64,000 nucleotides of DNA, from assembly GCA_037355855.1 (NCBI GenBank), contig CM074767.1:806001-870000 (forward strand), written 5' to 3'. The position numbers were made by a program, and so were the translations under genes. This document shows positions 28,768 to 38,600 of this stretch, piece after piece. Under the pieces are notes generated by a model. That model saw only the letters and a program-made list of their open reading frames with translations. It was not told where the DNA came from and ran no database searches. Numbering within the stretch: the stretch's first letter is position 1; the number at the start of each line of letters is the position of its first letter. The DNA is from Pseudo-nitzschia pungens. Its lineage: Eukaryota; Bacillariophyta; Bacillariophyceae; Bacillariales; Bacillariaceae.

Positions 28768-31317
28768 ATGTCCGATTCAACCGAGATTACATCTTCGGAA
28801 GAAGACAAAGAAGAGATCGACGACACCAAAATAGAAGACCGAAGACTCAAAAGAAGAGTGGGAGCTGGCGTGAAACGAAAGCAGACCGATGCTCAAATCA
28901 GAAGAACATCATCACGTAGGAGATTGCGACCACAAAGACTTGGACAAAAGATCAGGCGAGAAGATAGCGATTCTGACTATAAAGACCAATCCAATAGCGA
29001 AGACGACGAAGAGAGTAGCAAGGACCAGGAGGCAACATTGACGGATTCAGAGGCAAATGTAGACCAAGCAGATCTCGTTATACCAGCGAAAGATATCAAA
29101 CCTTCACGAAAAAAATGTTCAGAAATCAGGAAGAAAATTTGTAATTTTTGTACAAATTGTTCCGGACAAAGAAATCAATGCGAACCATGCCCGAAGGATG
29201 AGAGATGCAAAACTTGCAACGGAAAAATGTGCTCATCGTGTTGTGAAGGATGGGTATCCGGACATTTAGAACAGCGAAATTGTTTTTTTGTTCTAGGGAT
29301 TGGCGACGATGGCGGTCATTCGGAAATCAAAAACCGAGTTGCAGATTCGTGTAATCGTTGCAAGGAAAAAAAAATAAAATGTGAATTGTGCGACACGGTA
29401 AATTGCAAATGTAAAGGACGCATGTGTAAGAATTGCTGCACTACCTTCGAAAGGGGAACAACAGTTCAATGTGTTTTCTCGCTGAATATGAAAAGAGGAC
29501 CGAAAGGGAAGAAAGATGATCCGAAATCGAAAGATGACGAAGATCAAGATCCTTTGCTGAATATGAAAAGAGGATCGAAAGTGAAGAAAGATGATCCGAA
29601 ATCGAAAGATGACGAAGATCAAGATCCTTTAAATCTACTACCCACAGATGATCATTGTCAACTCAACCAATTACAGGAGAAAAGGAGAAAAATGACACGA
29701 ATGTTGGAAAAATTAAAGCGAAGACAACAAGAGTATAATATGTTTAATAAGGAAGTAATGGAAATGGAACAACAATTCGAAGAAATTTTAAGTCCAACCC
29801 CAAAGATACTTAACAACCTTGCAACTAAAACGCAACAAAGATCGCTGGGTAGCTCATCGAAAAGGAAGCGTGTCGGACAAAACAATTCAAGTGAAGCAAC
29901 CAAAAGTATGGCTAACGAGTTGATGGAAACGCCACCACCGAAATCGGTCAATAAAGACGAGAGTATAGGGGGCGAGCATTCCCACAGACAAAAACACTCA
30001 AGTCAAAGAAACAATAATCCGGGTAACAACTTGATGAAAAAGTCGCCAACAAGCTCGGCGAATAACACGGACAGTAAGAGAGACATGGGTACCGATCGAC
30101 AAAACGACTCAAGTCAAAGAAACAATAATCCGGGTAACAACTTGATGAAAAAGTCGCCACCAACCTCGGCGAATAACAAGGACAGTAAGAGAGACATGGG
30201 TACCGATCGACAAAACGACTCAAGTCAAAGAAACAATAATCCGGGTAACAACTTGATGAAAAAGTCGCCACCAACCTCGGCGAATAACAAGGAAAGTAAG
30301 AGAGACATGGGTACCAATCGACAAAACGACTCAAGTCAAAGAAACAATAATCCGGGTAACAACTTGATGAAAAAGTCGCCACCAACCTCGGCGAATAACA
30401 AGGAAAGTAAGAGAGACATGGGTACCAATCGACAAAACGACTCAAGTCAAAGAAACAATAATCCGGGTAACAACTTGATGAAAAGGTCGTCGCCACCAAA
30501 CTCGGCGAATAACACGGACAGTAAGAGAGACATGGGTACCAATCGACAAAACGACTCAAGTCAAAGAAACAATAATCCGGGTAACAACTTGATGAAAAGG
30601 TCGTCGCCACCAAACTCGGCGAATCGTGACGCAGGGATTGGGGGCAGGAATACCAACAGAGAAAACGACATAATTCAAGGAACCAACGGATCATATCAAA
30701 GAAACAATATCCCGGGTACCGACTCCACAAAGAACCAGCCACCAAAATCGGCGAATAGTGACGCAAGTACTGGGGCCAGGAATACCAACGGAGAAAACGA
30801 CATAATTCAAGGAACCAACGGATCAAGTAACGGAAACAATATTCTGCGTACCGACTACACAAATTACCCGCGAGCAAAATCGGCGAATCGAGACGAGAGT
30901 AATAGGGACGAGCGTACCGACAGACAAAAAAAACATGGTGAACAAGGCAGAATCTCCGATTCAGGTAGCGAGGTGATTACAAAATCCAACCATAGCAAGA
31001 CAGGCAACCCTACCAACGAAGAAATTCCATATTCCAATGAGAGTAGAGGTGGCAAGAAAACAGAAAACTATGACAGTTTAGAGGACGATGTGAATGAAAA
31101 GCGTACCAACAAAGAAAAGAACGACAATGAAGCAGCTTCGGGTAAAGCCAGATCTGGAATCACTTTTGATACGGTCGGAAAAACAACTATCACCGTCCAA
31201 TCGCAGACACCAAATGGCAAGTTTAAAAAGAAGGTAGATTTGGAAATTGAGATTCCAGATGAATTCGAAACATGGGAATACACCATCAAGTTCCAAAAAG
31301 ATAAAGAACATGGGTGA
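28768..31317 (+). CDS. Cys-rich nuclear-type protein with 37-aa minisatellite
   Basis: An 849-residue protein from an ATG. Residues 1-110 are acidic and basic, disordered, with KRK/RRR clusters. Residues ~117-230 hold two related Cys-rich modules (CNFCTNCSGQRNQCEPC ... CSSCC, then CNRCKEKKIKCELCD ... CKNCC), probably zinc-binding. A 25-aa unit is then duplicated (29482-29556, 29557-29631). A coiled coil follows (about 295-335). Residues ~412-640 contain about six near-identical 37-aa units with QRNNNPGNNLMKK. The C-terminal ~60 residues (FDTVGKTTITVQSQTPNGKF, then a WEYTIKF end) look folded. No family recognised. It lies within the giant MULE. A further frame from 31310 overlaps its stop. Confidence 0.65.
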   Translation: MSDSTEITSSEEDKEEIDDTKIEDRRLKRRVGAGVKRKQTDAQIRRTSSRRRLRPQRLGQKIRREDSDSDYKDQSNSEDDEESSKDQEATLTDSEANVDQADLVIPAKDIKPSRKKCSEIRKKICNFCTNCSGQRNQCEPCPKDERCKTCNGKMCSSCCEGWVSGHLEQRNCFFVLGIGDDGGHSEIKNRVADSCNRCKEKKIKCELCDTVNCKCKGRMCKNCCTTFERGTTVQCVFSLNMKRGPKGKKDDPKSKDDEDQDPLLNMKRGSKVKKDDPKSKDDEDQDPLNLLPTDDHCQLNQLQEKRRKMTRMLEKLKRRQQEYNMFNKEVMEMEQQFEEILSPTPKILNNLATKTQQRSLGSSSKRKRVGQNNSSEATKSMANELMETPPPKSVNKDESIGGEHSHRQKHSSQRNNNPGNNLMKKSPTSSANNTDSKRDMGTDRQNDSSQRNNNPGNNLMKKSPPTSANNKDSKRDMGTDRQNDSSQRNNNPGNNLMKKSPPTSANNKESKRDMGTNRQNDSSQRNNNPGNNLMKKSPPTSANNKESKRDMGTNRQNDSSQRNNNPGNNLMKRSSPPNSANNTDSKRDMGTNRQNDSSQRNNNPGNNLMKRSSPPNSANRDAGIGGRNTNRENDIIQGTNGSYQRNNIPGTDSTKNQPPKSANSDASTGARNTNGENDIIQGTNGSSNGNNILRTDYTNYPRAKSANRDESNRDERTDRQKKHGEQGRISDSGSEVITKSNHSKTGNPTNEEIPYSNESRGGKKTENYDSLEDDVNEKRTNKEKNDNEAASGKARSGITFDTVGKTTITVQSQTPNGKFKKKVDLEIEIPDEFETWEYTIKFQKDKEHG
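29482..29631 (+). repeat. 75-bp direct duplication
   Basis: Two 75-bp units (29482-29556 and 29557-29631) encoding NMKRG(P/S)K(G/V)KKDDPKSK and a following acidic DDEDQDP; in frame, two coding differences. Confidence 0.85.
30001..30690 (+). repeat. 111-bp coding minisatellite
   Basis: Units begin with AGTCAAAGAAACAATAATCC at 30001, 30112, 30223, 30334, 30445 (period 111) and 30559 (period 114, one codon inserted). A decayed unit follows near 30694. All units keep the reading frame (37 codons). A long antisense frame exists only because the repeat lacks stops on that strand. Confidence 0.9.
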
Positions 31318-31546
31318 ACTGTCTTACCTAAAGTCGACCGAAAAAGAAAAGAAAAAAAATAACCGGAACATTATCGCAGACAAACAGACCGGCAAAACTA
31401 CAAGAAGCCCCCGAAAACCGGTAATTGAGGATCAAGTTGAAAGAAGAAATTTGAACACGCGGGTGATCGATGCAACCAAAGCATTACACAAAAATGGAAA
31501 AATCGCCGAAGAAAAAAAAAAATCGAAGTGCAAGTATTGGTATTAA
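31310..31546 (+). CDS. Overlapping basic frame at the end of the 849-aa gene
   Basis: An ATG at 31310 overlaps the stop of the preceding gene (TGA 31315-31317) and opens 78 residues in the +1 frame, very rich in Lys/Arg (KSTEKEKKKNNRN; RSPRKPVIEDQVERR). Composition fits a C-terminal basic tail. It may be joined to the 849-aa protein by splicing or a frameshift, or be chance. Not certain. Confidence 0.3.
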   Translation: MGELSYLKSTEKEKKKNNRNIIADKQTGKTTRSPRKPVIEDQVERRNLNTRVIDATKALHKNGKIAEEKKKSKCKYWY

Positions 31547-31583
31547 AAATAGTGAAACGAAATAAAATAGTGATAAAAATATA

Positions 31584-32535
31584 TTAAACTGAAAAAGAGG
31601 AATCATCATTGTGCGACCTCGGTGGTGGTGAGGGTGGTACAACATGACATTTTGTTGTCGACGTATCATGGGGAGGAGGAACACGATGATCTCCCCGGTA
31701 AAATTTGACTTTTGGAGTGGATCGAGAAGAAGTAGGAGGAGACAGCTTCGTAGACGACGAAACGGTAGACCGTTGATGTCGTCCTCGGTGTCCATTAAAC
31801 AGTAGAACCGACGACATATTTCGATACTTGCCCACCCAACCGGAAAAAATTGGAGACCAATGAGAGGCACAAAAAGGACAATTGACAGACCCGAGAAGAG
31901 ATGTGTGAAAATGGTGAAATGAAGAGTAACACTTGTTACATAGGAACATCGGAGAATTGATAGTTGATTTTTCACAGTAAACACATGGTTTTCGAAGAAG
32001 AGAATTGCACATAGTAGACGTTTCAGTGTCAAGTAATCGTAGAGATTGATGTTTTTCGAGGCGACTCATGATTGTGAATGACGAAAGAGAGTATTCACCA
32101 GGGGAGAGTGAAAAGCCGACGTCGATGAGCAAAAATAACACATGTTTACAGGTGGGAACAGGAGAAACTCCGGATTGAAAATCCGGACAAGAACAGATAA
32201 TGGAAGACGTTGATATCACGACACTGTAGACGTTGCCGGTAGATCCCAAAACTTGAATGACAGAAGACGATGAGTTCACCCGATACGGTAAAATGTAAAA
32301 AATCTGTGTCTTAGCCAGCCACAACCGTCTCGACTGGACAAATATAGTGACTGGTAGGTGCGGTGGAAGATAAACAAAAAGAGATGTTTGAGATATCAAG
32401 GGAAATAAGGACAGCAAAAACAGAGTTGAACTTACCCCGTGACGGAGAATTGACCGAGGACATCATGGCATTGACATCATAGCGTTGTAATAATCTTATC
32501 GAAATTAATGGGCTAAGAGGGTAAGAGGGTAGCAT
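31584..32535 (-). CDS. SWIM-RING zinc-finger protein of the MULE, two exons
   Basis: Exon 1 ends at 32436 (donor GTAAGT), exon 2 is 32350-31584 (acceptor CTACCAG); the intron is 85 bp and phase 1. The start is ATG 32535 or, more modestly, the ATG pair at 32466. The splice reads ...NSPSR-VTIFVQSRRLWLAKTQ. An intact SWIM finger follows: CSCPDFQSG ... PTCKHVLFLL, the CxC...CxH pattern used for DNA or protein binding in MULE transposases and MEKK1/ZSWIM proteins. Then a RING-like set: CVYCEK, CNKCYSSFHHFH, CPFCASHW. The C-terminus is Pro/Ser-rich. SWIM plus RING occurs in ubiquitin ligases such as ZSWIM2 and plant homologues. Here it sits at the right end of the element and may supply the SWIM function missing in the transposase. 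Confidence 0.75.
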
Positions 32536-32733
32536 TTTTTATGCAAAAGATGCAAACACAAAGAGGCAGACGCTGGAAAAAAAAGTACAAACAATATGGT
32601 AATTAGGATAAAGACATAAATATTCGTGCCGGTTATTGAATACGACACCACAGTTAACATAAAGTTAAGCAATATTTTATGGCAGTTAACAGGACATAAG
32701 CAATGCCCAATGGAAAGTAATTCTGCTGACGAG

Positions 32734-32840
32734 TAGTATCGTAAATGTCCGATCGCAGGTATGCGTTCTATATTCGCCGAATTTTGTACCGAACTAAAGT
32801 AAAAATCAAATCCATTAGTACTATTTACTGTTATAGGTCC
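32734..32840 (-). repeat. Right terminal inverted repeat of the giant MULE
   Basis: Bases 32783-32840 are the exact reverse complement of 17110-17167. Weaker pairing continues inward to about 32734. Confidence 0.92.
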
Positions 32841-32850
32841 TTTTCGTTCT
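32841..32850 (+). repeat. Target-site duplication, right (TTTTCGTTCT)
   Basis: Identical 10-bp direct repeat to 17100-17109, immediately outside the right TIR. Confidence 0.9.
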
Positions 32851-33588
32851 GGTGTACGTAATTACTTATTTTTGGGAAAGAACCATCATCGACATTCTAA
32901 CGTAATTACTGTAATTAAAAGGCTTGCCGTATCTTCTCGTCTTTGCCAAATGTAATGATTCGACTAAAAAGATTGATGATTGATGAATGTCATCGGAATC
33001 AAGTAGAATTTTTGAGTCCATGGAGTCCATATTACTAGTAACAAGCGCATATGCGCCGAGTTTGGGCTCCGCCACAACTACCGGTAGACGATAATGTGTT
33101 CGTTTGACACTTGACACCTTCCGATGCCTTATCCATGATGATTTTTGACGGCACATTTTTGGATCGCGCTTTCTAATCTACCGGTACCGGTATGATGTCG
33201 CACCAGCAGGAACGACGGTATGACCCCTGGTCGTGCATACCGAATGAATGAATCAAAATCATCTCAATCGAAACTGTTCTCGTAGGAAAATACAGTAATA
33301 CGTACGATTACTCGTTGTACGTACGTACCAGTGTGTTCTACTAATACGGAGTAATTCATTCGTTTCATGAAAATTGCAACGCGTCGGAACGACAGGAGGT
33401 GGACGATACCGATGCCATGACCGTACTTGTACTCTACCGGTACGCAACATCAGACTGTGTCTGTGTTCCAGAACAGCGACCCCATCAGTACTTCAACGGT
33501 GCAACGGAGTGAACATAATATAACGCAAAGAAAAGCACATACTGCAGAGTGTCACCACCAAAGACTCGATACAAGCAAATATATCGCC
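32851..33588. other. Intergenic spacer after the MULE
   Basis: No gene accepted. TACGTACGTACC-type steps lie around 33300-33340. The frame running into the next gene is open from 33427 but begins with TTG, so this part is probably 5' UTR. Confidence 0.4.
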
Positions 33589-34623
33589 ATGAGTTTGGAA
33601 GCATTAAATTCTCCACCTCTAGTCGGAGCTCTTACCGCTGGATGTTACGGCATCCTTCCGTTTGCAGCGAAACCTTCGATGATTCTCAATAGCGCTGCCC
33701 TTCCCTTTGTCGCCATCAAGGGAATGAATGCGTTCTCGTATGCGCTTTCCATGTACAGCGTGTCTCGTCCAGGGAGATACGATGGTGCTGCCTCTGTCAA
33801 CGGTCAAGACGGCGGTACTAGTAACAGGCCACGCAGGAATGAGGATCCCGCCCAACGAGGTATGGAACAAATGGGCACCTCTAGGGGTCGAACCCTTGTG
33901 CCACCGGCCCCCTGGGCATTCATCATTTGGGCTCCCATCTTTTTCGGCGAGCTCCTCATGGTGACGGCGCCGATCGTTGCCCCTGGTTCGGTGTCTCCGG
34001 TGGTTGAACGCGCGCTGCGCGATATCTCTTTCCCCTATCTGTTGGCCCAGGTCTTTCAGAGCCTCTGGGCGGCCTCCTTCCGACCCAGGTACGAACAAGG
34101 AATCCACAGGTACATCTCGGCGGCCAACCTTGCGGGAATCGCGGCGTCGCTCTCCTTGTGCCACGGTGTCTTCTCGGGCGACCGCTCCCCAGCGCCGCGA
34201 GACTACTCGGGGCTCGAATACGCTCTGTATTTTTTGCCACTGTCCCTGCACTTTGGATGGACGACCGCTGCCTCGCTCGTGAACCTCAATGGAATGTACG
34301 CCATGGAGAACAACACCGGCGACGAGGGCAAGAACGCGTCTGCCCGATCCGTGGCGGTGCTGGGACACGCATCCGTTGTGCTGGCGACCGCCATCGGCGT
34401 CGGCATCACCTGGACCAGAAATGCTCCGGTGTATGGCGGGGTGATTGCCTGGGCGTTGTCGGCCGTGGCCGCGGGGCTGAAGCAGCGGATTCTCGCGCAC
34501 GCTTCCGATCGAAACGCCGACGACAATGCGGTAGGAATCTACGGTGCGGAACGGCAGCGAACCCTCAGCTTGGTGGGGGCCGCTATCTGCGCTTCGACGT
34601 CGGCCGCGGTCGCGTTCCTGTAA
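33589..34623 (+). CDS. TspO/MBR-like (tryptophan-rich sensory protein type) membrane protein
   Basis: A 344-residue protein from ATG 33589 (MSLEALNSPP). It has an N-terminal hydrophobic segment, a basic disordered stretch, then about five membrane helices. Key segments: PPAPWAFIIWAPIFFGELLM, YLLAQVFQSLWAASFRPRYE, YFLPLSLHFGWTTAASLVNL and VYGGVIAWALSAVAAGLKQR. This order matches the TspO/MBR-related tryptophan-rich sensory family (short loop after helix 1, LP-S-HFGW-TAASL-N in helix 4). Members bind tetrapyrroles or related ligands in mitochondrial, plastid or ER membranes. Relatedness is distant, so the ligand is open. The second half is markedly GC-rich compared with the spacer, and long antisense frames there are shadows. 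Confidence 0.65.
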   Translation: MSLEALNSPPLVGALTAGCYGILPFAAKPSMILNSAALPFVAIKGMNAFSYALSMYSVSRPGRYDGAASVNGQDGGTSNRPRRNEDPAQRGMEQMGTSRGRTLVPPAPWAFIIWAPIFFGELLMVTAPIVAPGSVSPVVERALRDISFPYLLAQVFQSLWAASFRPRYEQGIHRYISAANLAGIAASLSLCHGVFSGDRSPAPRDYSGLEYALYFLPLSLHFGWTTAASLVNLNGMYAMENNTGDEGKNASARSVAVLGHASVVLATAIGVGITWTRNAPVYGGVIAWALSAVAAGLKQRILAHASDRNADDNAVGIYGAERQRTLSLVGAAICASTSAAVAFL

Positions 34624-35685
34624 CGGGTGTGCGATGCAATCCCAAAACCGTGCACGAAAGAACGTCAAAACGCAGCGACGGTTCTAGTTCCGTGCACACC
34701 GATGCTTCGGTCGGAACACGAACCGTACGGACACGCTTCTGAAACGAAACCGTCACGAATCCAATCAAAGTTGACAACATGGAAGACTGCTGTTGTCTTT
34801 CGTTTTTTGATGAATGGAAACACTGATTAAATGAGTATGTACGTAGTCCCAATATTGTCCTTGCGAGATTGTGTTTTCACCATTTCTTTTGGAGCGAAAC
34901 TAGCACTGATATGTGCTGCGAATCTGTTAGAGATGGGACCGTTATCTTGCTACTGGTATATCACCTTTCCGTGAGAGTTGTCATTGACCGCCTTTCCCCC
35001 AAATGCCAGCCTACTCTCCTATGTTAGTTCCACTGTCTTCGGTGGTGTTAAAGGAATCGAAGTTCGTTGAACCTTCCCATGTACGAAGTTCGTACGTACG
35101 TGTAGTTACCAAAAACCTGACAACCCCCAAAAAAGATGAAGCAAATTATTTTTCATTTTGATGAACGAAAAAAATGGAACTTCCAAAAATTCAAATAATT
35201 TTAATTAAGATCTTACCGCCTGCATAACCACGAACGGTGCGATATGGGCGACATCACGAGTTTTCGTACTCGTTGTCAATGCACTTCGAAAACGAGATCT
35301 TCCGGACGCTTTAAAATCGTACAAGCACCTCCCGTAGTAAACCTTACTCGTAACCTTACTCGTACGTGATACAAGCAGTTGATAGTATTATTACTTCAAT
35401 TATTTTTTCAAAATGATGCCCAGAGCTTAGTGAAACAGTCGAACACGAAGGAAAAGGAAACGAGAAGTCATTGCATCCCTTGCCTAACGCTGCCGTGACA
35501 CAGTATTGCTTTTCTCTTCGGCAGGATACTCTATTGAGCATCATGACATGATAACCTTCGCCACAACACAGACGATACACTAGCGTACCGCAAGAACTCT
35601 CTGGCACTCTTCGAAAAATATCAGGGATCAAGAGTACACGTGCTATCGGGAAATACGCAAAGACGACATCTAACAAGTGTAAGTC
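34624..35685. other. Intergenic spacer upstream of the helicase
   Basis: AT-rich with TACGTACGTGTAG around 35091-35105 and CCTTACTCGTA steps at 35340-35365. No gene or RNA recognised. Antisense frames reaching 35808 are not supported. Confidence 0.4.
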
Positions 35686-38600
35686 ATGAGTGCAAGCCCG
35701 ACCACTGCGGTAATTGTTGCAGATTCCTCTTCGCGTGACAAAAACACCACCGCATTCTCGGCTTCTCGCCGACGCGATGTTAAAAATGCGTCGAATGAAA
35801 CGATGCATCCGGCGTCGGCGGAAGCATCAACACCAGCACCAGCGGAAGCAACACGAGACCAAAAGGAAGCACCGCCACCATCGGTGCTTCCCGACCCATC
35901 TCCGGAACAACAACGGATCATTCGAGCCATTCACAACGGAGACTGCGTGACGGTCAAAGCCTGTGCCGGATCGGGGAAAACGACGTGCATGTTGCAAGTC
36001 GCGTCGAGCCTGCCCCCCAACCGAAGGATCCTGATCGTTACCTACAATCGATCGCTGGCGGACGAATGCAAGGTCCGTATCCGAAAGCTTTCGATGGGTC
36101 ACCGAGTCAGCTGTTACACGATTCACGGACTGGTCAGCAAGGTGGCTGGAAAGGTTTGCAACGACGATCACAAGCTGATCCAAATGCTCGATCGATGGGA
36201 CCGTGGGTCGGCGACGGTGGCAGACCTTGCCCTGCCGTTGGATTTGGTAATGCTCGACGAGGCCCAAGACCTGAGGCCGTTGTTTCACAGGATGCTATCG
36301 CACGTATTTTCTGCTGCTTGTCGTGTTCGTGGTGGAAAAGGGATTGGAATGGGCAGTCTGCAACTCTGCTTGGTGGGGGATCCCAAGCAGCTGCTCTACG
36401 ATTTTCCCACCTACGGAAGCGACAAGGCGTCCGCGTCGTTTTTCTTGGAGCCCAAAACGCACTGGGGTCGGTTCACGGGAAATCGACCGTGGGTCCAGTT
36501 GCCCCTCTCCGTCTCGTACCGGCTCACGCCTAGCATTGCATCCTTTTGCAATCTATTCTGGGGAACATCCATGGTTGGTGGTAACACTACGAGCACCGAT
36601 CGACCCGTTGAGTATCTCATGAAGTATGCCTATCCAAACACTGCCGGCTCGCGCTACGACCCCGACAAGCTCAGCACCTCGTTTCTGGCCAACATAATCG
36701 ACCAGCACGGACCGGAAAACGTCTTGTTTCTGGCGCAATCCATCAAGAACGTCGATCTTCCCATCCGCGTTCACGTCAACGAGCTGATGAAGATCAAGGA
36801 CCGACAAACGGGACTGCAAAAGTATAATTTTCACATCAAAGAAAGCGTCCGGGGGTTTGAAGGGAGAGCCGATTGGAAAAACAAGGTTCGCGTGTGGACC
36901 TTTTGTGGGAGCAAGGGCTGCGAAGCCGACGTGGTAGTTGTCTTTGGCTTTGACGTCTTTCGACGTCCACACGGTTTGAACCAGATTGGGGTGGCCTTGT
37001 CGAGGGCGCGAGAGCGATTGCTGGTGATCCACGGGAAAAAATATGTCGGTCGCGAGTGCCTGCCCATGCCGTACTATCCGGTTCTCGGGAATGTTCCCTC
37101 CGGAATGGAACAACAACACATTGTGCAATGGGGACCACGAGATTCACAAATGCTCAGATTTTCCGTTCCAGCATCCGAAGGGGAAAGGAGTGAAGTAACA
37201 CGATGGGCACTAGGACGGTTGGCCGAGAGCGGGGTCATCCGAGTCGATTTCGGAGCGAGTGGCGATTCGAATGCCGACAATGTCACCATGCCGCAAACTG
37301 CAGCAGCTGCCCAAAAGCAAGTAAACGAGGTCTACGTCGCATCGGACTTCAATTACTTTTCAGCGCTTTCGGAGGCAAAATTCTTGCAATACGGCACATG
37401 GGAGACGATCACGAGCTCAAACGGCCGGGTCGAAGACATACACAACCGAAGGATCGAGTATGAAACCAATGTGCGGTTTGCGACCACAACAGAAGACGTG
37501 AGTGCTCTGTATGGGGAGGCGGTGACCTACATGCTCCAGTGGGAAACTTGTAAATTCGTCCCCAACGTGGAGACCGTTGTATCCAACGGAATCATCCGCC
37601 TCCATCCCCAGGTGCTATACAGCAAGCAGGAAATCTTGGAGTCATTGCGTCTTGTGTCTTGCGAGGCATTGGCAGAGGAGGACAGCGAGCGTTTGGAACG
37701 GGAGTTTGCCACCAAGGGAAACAAAAGCAAGGGCGTCGATTTGATAGCATTTATGAATACCAGATTGAGTTTGAAGAAGAAAAGGGTATTTTACGAAGGA
37801 GATCAAGCCACCGAAATTTTCTTTCCAGTCAAGGTTATAGAGTGCAAAAGCGAAGATGACGACAATCAATTGAACGAATTTCTGCCACAAATCCGATCCG
37901 TTTACGACGAATCTTGTAAGAAACCCTTTCATTGGATATATTTGGCCAACGCCGTCATGGCATTCTCGAATTACCACGAAAAGTTTCGACAGATCGGAAC
38001 AGATCCAGATTCATATGAATCGTGGGTAAACTCGGAAGCACTTCTGGATGGGTTACAACGGCTTCGGAAGACAATGCAGCTCGTATCCTCTTCTTCCCCA
38101 GAGGCAAAGAATAATGCCACAATTGTCCATGATGATGATGACGACGATACAAACGAAACCAATGGGAATGATGGCAGCAGTTTTCTCGACGGCAGATGTT
38201 TCTTCGAGCGCGAGTTGAGTTTCGATTTTGCCAAAGAAAACTACATCCACGAACAAAATAATGGCAAAACAATCGTAGGAGTCGCCGGGGTGTGCGACTG
38301 GATCAATGAAGATGCGACGCAACGAAATCGTCATCAGAGATCAGAAGTTAAGCGCGACTGCACGTATAACGTCGATTTGTTGGAAATAAAATTCGTCCAT
38401 CAACTCAGCAATATTCATCGATTGCAATTACTGGTCTACTGCGCGATGTATGTGTTGGAACTCAACGATCATCACAACTACGAGACGACAGGCGATGATT
38501 GTGATGACGACCATAGTATGGATGAAAAAAATATTACTGAGGACCGGTTGCGTGTCGAGTGTTGTAGGGGGATGTTGTACAACGCGCGAACGGAGGAAAT

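Larger units (their letters stand above)
17110..32840. mobile_element. Complete giant Mutator-like element (15.7 kb, five genes)
   Basis: Direct evidence of boundaries: the first 58 bp (17110-17167) are an exact reverse complement of the last 58 bp (32783-32840), and the outermost 10 bases on each side (17100-17109 and 32841-32850) are the identical direct repeat TTTTCGTTCT. The 10-bp duplication fits Mutator superfamily insertion, which makes 8-11 bp duplications. Inside are a 2752-aa MULE transposase/Ulp1 polyprotein (plus), a 172-aa protein (minus), a 349-aa protein (minus), an 849-aa Cys-rich repeat protein (plus) and a SWIM-RING protein (minus). The perfect TIR core and TSD with uninterrupted frames imply recent insertion and possible autonomy. 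The cargo does not resemble host metabolism, so I read all five genes as element functions. Confidence 0.92.

Noticed and set aside
30001..30690. CRISPR-like appearance of regularly spaced repeats
   Set aside because: Units are contiguous 111-bp coding repeats with no spacers, in a eukaryotic gene.
29948..30877. 309-codon minus-strand frame opposite the minisatellite
   Set aside because: It is the antisense of the 111-bp repeat; it stays open only because the repeat has no stops on that strand.
33619..34668. 349-codon minus-strand frame
   Set aside because: Antisense of the GC-rich TspO-like gene, without recognisable motifs.
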